Below are positions 38,401 to 49,410 of a stretch of DNA of 64,000 nt, one piece after another. Source of the stretch: Corvus cornix cornix (Eukaryota; Chordata; Aves; Passeriformes; Corvidae); NCBI RefSeq assembly GCF_000738735.6, contig NC_046335.1, positions 41,219,148 through 41,283,147 of the forward strand, in the 5' to 3' direction. The notes below the pieces were generated by a model. The model saw only the letters and a program-made list of their open reading frames with translations, did not search any database and was not told the DNA's origin. Within the stretch, counting starts at the first letter, position 1. Each line of letters starts with the position of its first letter. The translations under genes and the position numbers were made by a program.

Positions 38401-41400
38401 CTTTTCCGCTTTCTGCTCCATATTTCATCACCCAGCCTTCCTTCCTGCTCCCATTCACCTTCTTTATTGCATTTATTATCTTTGCTTTCCATCCAACATA
38501 TCCCTTCTCGGGATGGTCTGCTGACTGCTCTTCCCACCCCCTCAGTCCCAGGCTCTTCCTGGGTTGCCATCCCAGTGCCTGTGCTCTCGTGCCCCATGCT
38601 GAGCACAGAGAGCTTAGAGCCATCATTTCTGCCGGTGACAGCACTGCCCTGGGTCTGCACAACACTTGGAAGATGCTGACATGGCCTCTGAAGCCTGGCA
38701 GCACATCTCAGCCCTCTCTGCTGACAGCCATGGAGAAGAGGTGGCCCTGCCTCACTGCATCTGCTTCCCATGATGCCTTCAATTCCTGCTTCAGTGGAGG
38801 GGATTTGAACAGAAGGTGATTGATTGTTGATTCATTGAGCTTTGCAGTAATACACAGCATCCTTGTCCATTATCTTCCTTCAACAATTATCTGCCTGATT
38901 TTATTGTTTCAAGAATAGGTAATTATTAATTATATTGCTAAAGGTACTGCAAGCAAAAAGCTCAAGTTGGTCTGAATGTGTTTATTTGGTTTGTCTGTTG
39001 CAAGAAAACATGGGTATTTTCACTAAAATATGTCGCAATTTTATATTTTAATGTTTTCATAGGAATGTAAGAATTGCCATCTCAGAGCAGCCTGAAGTCC
39101 TGTCACCCTCTTGTTCTGGATCCAGAAATGAGAGCTACTTCAGGAGGTGTGCTAAATTATATGTTATATATATTCTTCAGATCTTCAGATAAAGAAATTA
39201 TCTCAGGCTCCAAAGCCTCCAGAGTCTAATGTCTCAGTCACAAAAGGATCATTATTGATGATCATGATAATGTATTTCCTTGGTGTCCCCTTAATGTATG
39301 AGAGGAACCGCCTAAAATATTTGTGAGTCTTGGAACATCACAAGTTAAAGCAAGACCCTAACACTGGTTATTTTTCCCTTAGCTTTGGGATTGAATTTCA
39401 GCTGGCTACTTTAGGTACTTGATCATGTTCTTTTCAAAATATTTATTTTGAAATTTTAAAAAAACCAAAAATCAAAATAAAGTCTAATAAGAACTTTTCC
39501 GAATAAGTTTATTAAGTGGATTTCACATGCTTAGCTACCTTGAATTGATCCGATGCTACTGCAGAAGAGGCACTCTGCCAATGATAGTCTTCAATTTTCC
39601 CTGGGGAGCACAGTGTGGAGAGCAGGTGCTCTGCACAGGGAAGAGGCAGCCCCTGTTTCGGCAGGGCAGCGCTGCTCCTCTCAGACAGGGCTGAGTGCAG
39701 CTCAGAGTGGCCCATTTTGGGGTGGCTTCCACCCCAGCCCCTGCCTGCCAGCTCTGCCCCAGCAGGCTGCCGTGCACGTGAGGATGCACAGCAGGCTCCC
39801 TCTGATCACTAGCTCAGAGGGGAAAGGCCGATGTGCTGCAGCAAGCTCGAGAATTTCATGGCCTGTTTGGGTGGTGGCTATCAGCTTCAAGGGCCTTCTC
39901 AAGGGAAGCAGAAAATACACCAATTTCATGTGGATTCTGGCCAAAAGATGAATTTCCCCACTTTGTCCCTGGAGGAGTGGAATGCATCAGTCATGACAAA
40001 CAGAGCCCTGCTGCACTGGAGATGTCCTCTGAAGAGGCAATTTATTCAGGTTGGAAGCAACACATAAACTTACAGAGCACAACCCGCAGCCTCTATAGGT
40101 CACAGTATCGGCTGGACAGACAAATTTAGCCTCTGCTGATCTGTCCTTTCATATTCAAGGCTTCACCCTCCTCTTATATGCTCAGATATTACTTTACATC
40201 CCTTCCTTTCAGCAGCAGAGAATCACCTCACCTGAAGGGTCAAAAGCTTGGGAGCCTCCTGCACGCTTCCTGTCCCCATGGGGCGTGCTGCTCAGGATGG
40301 AGTGCTGGGGAAACTGGTCTCACCCATCTGTCCTCAGGATCCCAGCTCAGCAGTGAGTACTGTTATGGGTAGGTGAGATGGAGAGGGGGGTGCTGCTAAG
40401 AAAGGACTGCACCATTCTCAGACCTGAGGGCTCATACTGGTCACCACCATTTTTTATTCTGCTCCTCATCCCCAAAGAACAAACCTTATTTTAACCTGGA
40501 CTGCTCCTAATTTTGCCGGACAGACTACAGCAGTCAGCAAGGCACTAAAAGATGCTCACCTTACCCTGGAGACTCGAGCCTAGCTACTTCTCCCAAGCCT
40601 CCAAGAAGGCCATATGGATTTGTACCAGACCAGGAAAATAATGTGACTTTCACATTTAAAACTTTGTCTTCTCTGTTGGGAAGTATTAGTGCCTTCCATC
40701 ATGTCAGGACACTGTAGTTACACCCCCACACCCCATTTCCATATGTGGAACAAGGACATTCAGTCTTGCCCCACTATGGTCAGTGTGCAGATGAAGAGGT
40801 CAAAGTGGGAAGCTCTGACAGATGTCCATACCTGACATTAGGAGAGTGATTATTCACTAGAATGAGGAATAAGTTTCACACAGTAAAACTGCAGGAAGAA
40901 TTTTATTTAGGGGGGTGAATTCTAGGTCTGAGTAAGTCAGGGCAGACCTTTTAGCTCAGTACTAACACTGCACTAGTGAGGGGTTCAGGTCTTTTTAAAT
41001 TCAGATGCCAAGCTGAAATTTGGGTTAGGTTTGAATTGATGGCTTGGCATCAAGCTAAAATTTTAAGCTTTCACAGAACAAAGGAAAAAATGCCTGTCTT
41101 TGTTTTGTTCCAGCTCCAAATGCTTCCTATGACTCAAAACAATTGGAAATTGTTTAATTTTTTTCTCTCACTTTCATTTTTACCTTGTGGTTTTTTTTGT
41201 TAAACTGCATTAGTTTTGCACTTCTAAAATGTTTCATACTGTTGTTAACAAAGAAAAATAAATAAAGCCCTATTAAAAAGTTCTTACATAAGACCCTTTT
41301 CTCTATGATTTACCATTTTTCCAGGTTCTCTCCACTGAAAACAGCACATGCCATTTTGCCTGAGACAATGGCAGACAATCTCTGTGAAACAATTCCTGTT

Positions 41401-43062
41401 TGTTAGAAGAGCAGGATGCCCTTACTGTGTAAGGCACGTCTGACCTGACACCTCTATGAGATCACTGAGCCAGGAGAGCACCAAAGCAACTGGCAACACC
41501 TTTAGGACTAAGAGGGCAAGGCAAAGAAGCCAAAATGTTGAATCAGTTTAATTCACTGCTGCCTGCAAGGATGGCACAAGGCAAGGCAAGGATCATGTTT
41601 AAACAACTGCCTATACCTGTTGTAAATAGTCAGGTCTTTTTTCTCCAGTGCGTTATACCCACTATGTGTCTCTGTTTGCCCCAGCATTTTCCTGAGCTGA
41701 AGCCGAGGGATTTTTCCATGTCCCCAGGGAGTGTGTTAGAAAAGCAGTGTTTATGTTAAGGGACTTCATTAACATTACTAGTCAGGCTGTAGTACCCAGA
41801 GACCATCACAGCGAAAACAAGACCTTGTTCCTTTGCGTCATTGGCCCAAGCAACCACCAGGCTGAAACCTAACCCTGGCTGCTTGCCTTCAGGGGAAAAA
41901 ATAAGAAGGGTAAAGTAAACAAGGCCCCTGTTCAGCTTTCCTGAGCCTAGATGAGAATTGCTTGCAATTATATATCAAAACTCGGAGCTGACTCTGAGCA
42001 GGCTCAGCTCTGCTCCTCTGCAGCCACAGCCATGGGAAGAAAATCCATGCCCGCAGCTTGCAGCTGCTCTGACCAGCCACCTCCACCCTGAGCCACGAAT
42101 CCAGGAAACTCTTAAGTACATGCTTAAATCTACCATTCCTCAGGACAGCACTGATTTGATACCAGTGGGGCTTAAAAGCAAGCATGAGGTTACAGGCTTT
42201 CCTGAACATGCTTGCTTTACCGAGCCTGGTTTTCAGACATTCATTATTTTATCCTGATGACAGCTGAGGTTTGGGGTTTTCTGGCTGCTGAGCTCAATCC
42301 CCCCACTCTCCTCTCCATCATGGCAAGTTCAGCCATGCCGTCCCCACTGCATGCCTGCCCCTGCCAGTTCATCCCACTCAGTGAGCTCCATCGCATCTCC
42401 TGCTTCTGCAGCTGACCCCACTCCTCCTGCAGCACCGGCAGCTCAGCTGCCTCTGCTCTGGTGGGGATGCCTGGGGGTCATGAATAGCCACTCACCTGCA
42501 GCTAAAACCCCCCAAGCACCAGGTGCAGGTGCACCAGGGTCCCCTGCATCACCCCATCCTCTCACATCCCCTCCTGTCCCACTGGCAGAGAACAAGGGCT
42601 CCCACTGCCTCCCCAGCCCGTCCTGCTCAACAGGCATAGGGCCCTAAAAACGCACATCTAGGGCCCTGGAGTCCTTCCTACCCTAATGCAGCCTATTTTC
42701 TAATCTGTTCCACATTCTTGGGAAAAGACAATTAGTTTCCACCTTCCCTGTGAGCTTTAAAATTCCCCCACGTCTCAACAAATCAACTGCACAGAACCAG
42801 AGGAAGGGTGTCAAGTAAAACCAGTCCTGCCCTCATCTTGTAGCCTCTGACATTATCTTATGTGAGTATAAAGAAATTCTCCAAACAGACTTGCAGAATC
42901 TAGAGATAGTTGTGCTGGGTGGATTTTATATAGCTGACAGGAAAATTTAAGCTTTGGATTTCAAGTGACAGCTGAAGCAATACAGCCTTATCTCACCATT
43001 AATTTCCCCTCCTTCCCCAAACTGTGTAAGCTAACTAGGCTTCTGACCAGACAGCATTCTAT
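35431..43062. other. unannotated noncoding DNA
   Basis: No gene was recognised. The longest open frame is 160 codons on the minus strand (38,289-38,771), overlapped by plus and minus frames. It has no known motif. A GC-richer patch at about 39,590-39,830 is open in several frames on both strands. The part at 42,300-42,640 encodes only proline/alanine-rich low-complexity frames. Confidence 0.45.
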
Positions 43063-43063
43063 G

Positions 43064-43186
43064 TCTTCTCTTCTCTTCTCTTCTCTTCTCTTCTCTTCTC
43101 TTCTCTTCTCTTCTCTTCTCTTCTCTTCTCTTCTCTTCTCTTCTCTTCTCTTCTCTTCTCTTCTCTTCTCTTCTCTTCTCTCTTTT
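43064..43186 (+). repeat. (TTCTC)n pentanucleotide microsatellite
   Basis: About 120 bases of perfect CTTCT repeats (AGAAG on the minus strand). The unit is AAGAG, different from the GGGAA tracts, but it is also a homopurine-homopyrimidine mirror repeat. The Ser/Leu-rich plus frame and the Lys/Arg/Glu-rich minus frame through it are artefacts. Confidence 0.97.
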
Positions 43187-43835
43187 CACAATTCATAATG
43201 ATGCATTTAATTAATAGTAAATGTGCATAGAAGTTTTCTGGGCAGCCATATGACAGCCACATTAACACCACACGAGCCCAAAATTGTTTATTGTTATTTT
43301 AGTAAATACCAAAGTGAATTAAGAATGTTTGATCAGACACTTATTGTGACTTGACCAAATATATACATATTTAATAAAAGGATGTTTCAAAAGAAGAAAG
43401 AGAAATGCAGGCAGAAGAGAAATTCAAATATATATATGCCTCTTTCTTGTTTGTTTGTTTAAAAAAATAGCTAATTAGCTGAGCTGCGTGGCCATATTTG
43501 AAAGAAACAAAAGTATTCACTATGCTTAGTACCACTACGCTAACCCAAGGTGACACCTACAGAATTAACTTGGAAGTGTCACTTGACAATCCATCAATTC
43601 CTTATGGTCACAAACCCATTTGAAAAACCGTGGCACCAAAGGTGCTTAATTAATTAAAAAATTAATAGGGCATTTAAAATCGCACGGAAAGACAGAAACA
43701 TGTCTGGCTGGGAGGAAGGCAGGAGCAGGAGGGCCCTGCCTGGTATCCTTGTGCTCTCTGCAGGGAAGCGCACGGAGATCGAGGAGTCCCCCACGGGGAG
43801 TGCCCCTGCACTGCGCTCACCCAGGGAAACAAAAA
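43187..43835. other. AT-rich noncoding DNA
   Basis: No gene was recognised. It contains a short (AT)n run near 43,430-43,438 and repeated TTAATTAAT-type steps near 43,645-43,670. Confidence 0.5.
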
Positions 43836-43839
43836 AAGC

Positions 43840-44065
43840 AGGAACCCTTATTGAAAAGATTATCTTTCCCATCAATAATCCCCCTCTAAGAGTTCTTTAT
43901 TAGTAAACCCCATGGCAAAACCTGACATATTTACAGCTTGCAGTAAACTTTATGTATCTGAAACAGAATTAATAATGAGCCGGTGACCAGAGCAAATCAT
44001 TCCGGCCTGCAAAATGATCAAGTGAAAGCTTAATTGTACTGAAAAGAGAGAGTCCTGACAAGTTG
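43840..44065. other. candidate conserved noncoding element
   Basis: Unique, non-repetitive sequence with clustered factor-like cores: a GATA-type AGATTATCTTT near 43,857, repeated TAAT cores (CATCAATAATCC, AGAATTAATAATGAGC) and an ATGATCAAGTGAAAG block. Its composition and lack of open frames fit a developmental enhancer or conserved element. Conservation itself is not visible from one genome. Confidence 0.3.
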
Positions 44066-44156
44066 AAAATCCTTCCCACACACCCTTTCCAAAAAGCAAA
44101 CTTTACTAAGATGAAAAAAGTGTGTTGGAGGATTGGAAACATAAGAATACATATTT

Positions 44157-44174
44157 AAAAAAAAAAAAAAAAAA
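44157..44174 (+). repeat. poly(A) run
   Basis: Eighteen consecutive adenines. No retroelement body was recognised on its left, so it is listed only as a homopolymer. Confidence 0.9.
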
Positions 44175-45265
44175 GCCCAAGTCTGATATCACAGGCTGAG
44201 CTGAGACAGAAACCTGATCTTTTACATGGAATGGGCAACATTTGGGTCTGTTTTATGTGAATTGCTCCAAGCTGTTTTGGTTAGAAATGTATAGATTTTA
44301 AGGTAAGGAGTACCGTATAGGCAGTGCAGGTCATTGGAAGACGTTCTCCATTACTTTTCAGCTGACAAAGGTAGGGTCCAAATTTTCTTTCTTTGCTGAG
44401 TAACTTATTTGCTTTAACGCTGAGCTGGATTTGGCAAGAGAAACACTTGTATTTTGCTGCCTGATTGTGCTTTTCAACACTCTCATTCCCTGTCTCCCTC
44501 CCTTCTAAGGATTATCTTATTTTAGTCACCAACACGCAGAAATTTTTATTTTCCTTGTTCCTTCTGATGTAAAAAATAAAAATAAAAAAAATTGTTATTT
44601 CTCAGTAGTTCTACAAACTTGTCTCTGCTGGTGAAAATGGGAAAAATTTTGCTGTTTATAACAATATTTTGGAGAGGATAAATCTGAAGAGCTCCAACTG
44701 TTTTTCAAGTAGGCTTTGTTTCTTACTAGACAGCATTTATGTGCTCTTATTATTAATTTTTTCACTAAAAATATTGAAAAATACCTTCCCATTTTGCCAG
44801 TCAAAAATATTACCTTGCCTTTGTTTTGCTTGACATAATAACTTGTGAGCATCTTTATATTGACTAAAGAAGAGAACTATTCATGGTTTGGAAAAGGCAA
44901 CTAGAAATGCCAAACACAGCATAAGAATTTTTGTAAGAATTGTAACAACTTCCAGGATGTTTTCTAAAGTCTGTTTCTGCTACCAAAAAAAAAAAAATCA
45001 AGCTTAGTTCCACTTTTATTCCTTTAATTATTTAAAACTATATTTTGACAGCATCATATTTCTTATACATGTGTGTTAAAACAAGGGGGACAAATACTGC
45101 AATTTATTTTTGAATGCCTGATATGTGCCATTTGTTGATTTAAAATTTACCACTGAAAAACATAACAAGAAAGCTGTAAAACTCCCTTTAATAGGTTACA
45201 TATTTAAGTAGTGCTTGCTTGTCACATTTTGGCTAATACTTACGTAGCCTTTTAAAATGAAAATA
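44175..45265. other. AT-rich noncoding DNA
   Basis: No gene was recognised. The longest open frame is 85 codons (44,595-44,852, minus) and is unlike known proteins. Short A-runs occur near 44,983-44,997. Confidence 0.5.
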
Positions 45266-45269
45266 AAAT

Positions 45270-45690
45270 ATCTTGACCATGATGTTGTAATTATGCGCAG
45301 CGCGTCCGTTCCCTTTCCAGAATGACTCCCTGCTTTATTCTTCTCTGATAATCACACAGCAGTAGCTTCCCTACGTGGCAATTTCTTTTTTGTCTTCAAC
45401 GTATTTCTGCTCTCAGAAGGGTTTGTGTTTGTAGGGCAGCAGGTCCAGACAAGGAGCCGCAAATACATACTGCTCTGTCCCCGTGTATGTAGCGCATAGA
45501 TGGATGGGCAGCGGGTACAGTTCAGTTTTACAGAGAAAGGAAGAAAATCCTACAGGAACCCGCTCCGCTATTTCCTGCCTTCGAGCCGTACTGGTTCACT
45601 GTCAGGGCTTGTGTGTTTGGCACACAAGTTTCCTCTGAGTTTGTCCTTTAGATTTTTATCTGCTTAAAACATGGAGCTTTTCTTCCTCAG
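45270..45690. other. candidate regulatory element with CpGs
   Basis: This block sits in very AT-rich surroundings yet holds a local cluster of CpGs (TATGCGCAGCGCGTCCGTTC near 45,293; several more at 45,454-45,590). It has no simple repeat and no long open frame. A small cluster of CpGs in a CpG-poor, AT-rich region suggests an element kept unmethylated or under selection, such as an enhancer or a noncoding exon. It could also be a chance fluctuation. Confidence 0.3.
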
Positions 45691-46690
45691 AGCACGGGGT
45701 GAGATCTTATTTGTTTGTTCGCTTTGTGTCATCAATTGTCACAAGACACATTTTCACTAAATTCATTTTGCCGCTGTACAGTAGTTATAAATGAAGTGAG
45801 GGGTGGGAGGGTGACTGCTGGGTGACTTGTTTTTTCCTCAACTATCTTCATAGAAATAGACAGAGATTTCATAAAAAGAATGAGGGAATAATTTTGTTTG
45901 AAAAAAAAATAATGCAAGCAGCAGAGATGTGTTGCCTACTGCCCTCAAGAAATTACTAGAAGAGACTTGAGAAAAACATCAGCTATTTTTGCCTTGTGAT
46001 TCTCTTTAATTTATTTTTATTGTCTATTATTATATAGAGATACATCTGTCCATAAATAGATTGCATTACTTGCTTTCCTAATATAGCTCTACTAATTAAA
46101 CCAACCTCAAAAAAGAAATATTTTCTCATCACATCTTCAGCTTAATTGCCTCAAACTTGGAACTAAAAATTGTTTTAATTTCAGTACACTAAGAAGACTC
46201 ATATTTTAAAAGAATAAAGTATCATTCTCTTAACTTAGAGTGATTTTCCTTTAGCCCGTTAAACTTTCTAATAATCTTGACTTGCCTGTTTGGAAATTTT
46301 AAAGACAATACCACTATAAACACAGCTCTTTCTGTATTACCAGGTACATGCACATATATATATATTCCAAAGGCAGGTTATAAACTGCACCAAGTTGGCA
46401 GCTGTCGGGAAGGTTATTTGTGGAGCGAGCGCTTTAGCCTAGGGACGTAGTGGGCTCTTAATAATAAGCAAGGGGGGGAAGATTTAATGTTTTCTTTAAA
46501 TTAAGACTCAAACAGAATTGCTTTAATGAATATCGGAGGAACTCACAGGCTTCAGTTTTCTCCTACTCTAACAAAATTTCCTTTGTGGTTTTCAGTGTAA
46601 GATCAAAAGAAGCCAATTAACTTTTCTATAAGGTAAACAAACGGGGAACTAGAAATATCCCCTCAAATGATCCGACTGGTGGGGTCCGGC
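45691..46690. other. AT-rich noncoding DNA
   Basis: No gene was recognised. A short (AT)n run lies near 46,353-46,365. A CpG-containing stretch (46,405-46,450, with AGCGAGCGC) stands out slightly in an AT-rich setting. Confidence 0.5.
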
Positions 46691-46699
46691 TTTTGTTGT

Positions 46700-47255
46700 T
46701 TTCCCTTTATTTTTGGTGCCATTTCCCGCATCCCCAGGGCAGGGGCAGAGGAGGTGCCCCCCGTGCCGGGCTCGGAGGGGACCCGAGCAGGAGCTGGGGA
46801 GGCAGCTCAGCCCTGTCGGGCTCAGAAGGGTGGCCGGGAAAGCTGACAGCGCCCGCACAGAGGAGCCCAGGGCTGAACCAAAGATTGCCCTGTGTGCACT
46901 GCAGCTTTTGGAATGCAAGATGTTTCTCAGCACTGAGGAGGATAATATAAACTGAGACCACCATATAATGGGGGAATGGGAGAATTTCCTCACCCTCACA
47001 AACTGCAGTCCCTCCCCCACTGCTGCCTTCAACAGGGTCCTCCACAGCCTGAAAAGTCCCACGCAGGCATAGGAACCCATTGGGTTGAGGGACTCGTGCA
47101 CAGCTTGACCATGCTTCATGTCCCAGGGAGAGATGAGGGGGCACACACAACTGGGGTTGCTCTGGAGAAATCTGGGGTAGTAGAGAAGCAATATGTTCAC
47201 ACACAGACACAGAGACAAGAGCAGTGGCCAGGGAAGGAGAAACAGAACGCACAAG
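46700..47255. other. GC-rich patch with overlapping open frames
   Basis: About 46,720-46,880 is GC-rich with several CpGs. On the minus strand two frames are open over nearly the same span (46,649-47,254, 201 codons, and 46,707-47,252, 181 codons), and plus-strand frames are open too. The 201-codon frame starts with a hydrophobic, leucine-rich segment of about 25 residues, but the rest has no recognisable domain. Openness in more than one frame argues for base composition rather than coding. I do not call a gene. Confidence 0.35.
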
Positions 47256-49215
47256 AAAAACGTTCAGCTAAACCCTCTCCCGTTTTCTTCTCACAATGTG
47301 AAAATAAAAAAAAAACCAAACCAAAACAGCACAAAAATATGCAGGTCCTCACTCCCACCTTGCACATAACCAAGAAACCTGCTCTTTTTAACTTTTCCCT
47401 TGCTGGATGTTTGCTTGGCTGCCTAACACAGCTGCACTTGCCCAGTTAGCCGTGGAACAGCTGTGCTGCTCTCCCAGTGAGAAAACGGAGTGCTCAGGAT
47501 TGCTCCTCTCTGCTGGGAGTGCCACACTGACCCCCCCAATCCAGCCCCAGCTCCAGGGAGCAGCCACTGCTTGCCATCATCACCCAGACTGGAGAGACCA
47601 GACGGCTCCCTGCACCTCAGCAAAGTCACTCTGGTTTTAGAGAGCACCAGCTATATTTATAAATGCAGATAATGGAATAAAATCACCTACCCTGGGGAAA
47701 GAAAAAGGAAAAAAAAAGGTTTTCTGGAGCTCCAGTTATGTTTACTTGAAGTGGCCATTTCATCTTTGAGAGAGACACTGAAATTGAGTGTGCCACAATC
47801 AGGACAGAAGAATGCTCATTTTTTACTCATTTTCTGATTTTCCACTGAAAAGTGGATAATTCAGGAAGGTGTTAGGCCGTGGTGATGCTCATGCTTTGCC
47901 TCCAAGGTAGCTCTGTCTGAATTAACTGAAGTACCTCTGATCCACACCACCTCGTGGTGTGGGGCCCAGAGGTGCTGCTCTGGAAACAGAGAGGCTGTGC
48001 CTGCAGCCCCTCCAGCCCCAGCAGTATTGCTGCTTACGACAGCAGCAGCCACATCAGCCATCAAAATATCAGGGTGCAGGAGCCCCCAAAAGTTTCAAAG
48101 GTCACAATGTCCTGCCTTTAGCTGTGGGGTCAGAGAGCCTGCATTTGCAAGGCCAAGCAGGTCTTGGTCATCCACGCAATGTGAAGTTCATCAGCATTAA
48201 TTGCTTTGCAGGGTCAGATCTAGAGGCAGGAGCAAACTCAGCGGTAGTGACACCAAACTGTTTTTGGCTCTTGGGTCAGGTGCTGCAGTCACCAGCACCA
48301 TGGAAATACTGCAGATTGACAGGAAGAAAGATGCCAGGATGCAGATGTGAGTCACATACTTTATCACTGTACAAATATCTCAAAATTCTTCCAAACCTCT
48401 GAATAACAGAGAAATGCAGCCAGCTCTGGGATGGAGGGCAGCAGATAGCAAACTGGAACATTACGGAGTAATGGCAGAAAGGAGGGAAGGATTTGGCAGG
48501 TTCCCACTCACACCAAAAGGCATCCATGGTGTTTGATGTCTATGCAAAAATATCTCCCCCCTCCCAACAGCACCAAAGAACTGCAAAGCCATCTCACCTG
48601 CATGCCCACCCTCAGCAGTTCCAGCCCCGGGTGTCCCCCCAAGTGCCTGGGAGCAGAAAGACACATCTGCACTCCCACCAGCCATGGGGCTTGCTGGCTC
48701 TCATTTCAGTGCCACGGCCTCGCTGGAGATATGCAGAGAGGAAAGCGCTGTTCCAAGGGTTCTCCTCGTGCTGCCGCAGGCTGGCTTCTGCACATGCCTT
48801 TCAGGAGCACAGAGAGTGTGTGCCCCTGGAAAGCGTGCAGGGGTGACCTGAGCAGAGTGCTCTGTATCCATGGGACAAAGCATCCCACCGTCCTTATGCA
48901 CCGAATAATTTGAGGAGAGGGGGAAGCAGAGTGATGACTGCAACTGCATGGATTGTTATTTTAACCCTCAAATGGGTTTAATTACTAGGAGGTTTTTTTC
49001 TCCCTATTCCAAGGGGCAGCTAACAGTTTCTTGGGTTTTTTAGAACAGGCTTTCCTCGTCATGTCACCAATACATGAAATTAAGAATTTCTCTGCCCCCG
49101 CTCCCAACCCCCACACCTTCCTGTCAGATCCCTTTGGTGGGGAAGGAGAGTTAGCAATATTCACAGATCCCAGTCATTAGGCCTTTCCTGCATAATTTCT
49201 AAAATGCACTAAGAG
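47256..49215. other. unannotated noncoding DNA
   Basis: No gene was recognised. Several open frames of 117-157 codons (46,976-47,449, 47,959-48,402, 48,493-48,846 and 48,533-48,913, all plus) overlap each other and minus-strand frames, and match no known family. Confidence 0.45.
47942..47962. repeat. perfect 9-bp hairpin
   Basis: CCACACCAC and GTGGTGTGG are exact reverse complements separated by CTC. The stem is GC-rich and would be stable in DNA or RNA. It is too short for a microRNA precursor and no U-run follows it. Confidence 0.6.
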
Positions 49216-49221
49216 AAAAGT

Positions 49222-49238
49222 GGGGGGTGGGGGGGGGG
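49222..49238 (+). repeat. G-rich homopolymer run
   Basis: A run of six G, one T and about ten G. It is prone to sequencing error and could contribute to a G-quadruplex with neighbouring G-runs. Confidence 0.8.
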
Positions 49239-49249
49239 CAAAGAAAAAC

Positions 49250-49410
49250 TCCTTTATTGTGCTGAGGCTCATAAATTCACTGCAGGATGATTTATAGCAG
49301 CAGAGCGTAGCACCTAACTCAAGTCAATGCAAGAGGTTAATATGAAAGGTTAAGGAACTCGGTTCTGGCTGATTTATGGTTGGACTGTCGGCTTTTATCC
49401 TGACCACAGC
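49250..49410. other. candidate conserved noncoding element
   Basis: Unique sequence with repeated TTTAT-type cores (CATAAATTC, GATTTATAGC, GATTTATGG and CTTTTATCC) resembling CDX/HOX-class recognition sites, closely spaced over 130 bases. No repeat or open frame explains it. The enhancer call is an inference from composition only. Confidence 0.25.

Noticed and set aside
38289..38771. 160-codon minus-strand open frame
   Set aside because: No motif, and two other frames are open over the same stretch.
42965..43271. Ser/Leu-repeat and Lys/Arg/Glu-repeat frames
   Set aside because: They are translations of the TTCTC microsatellite.
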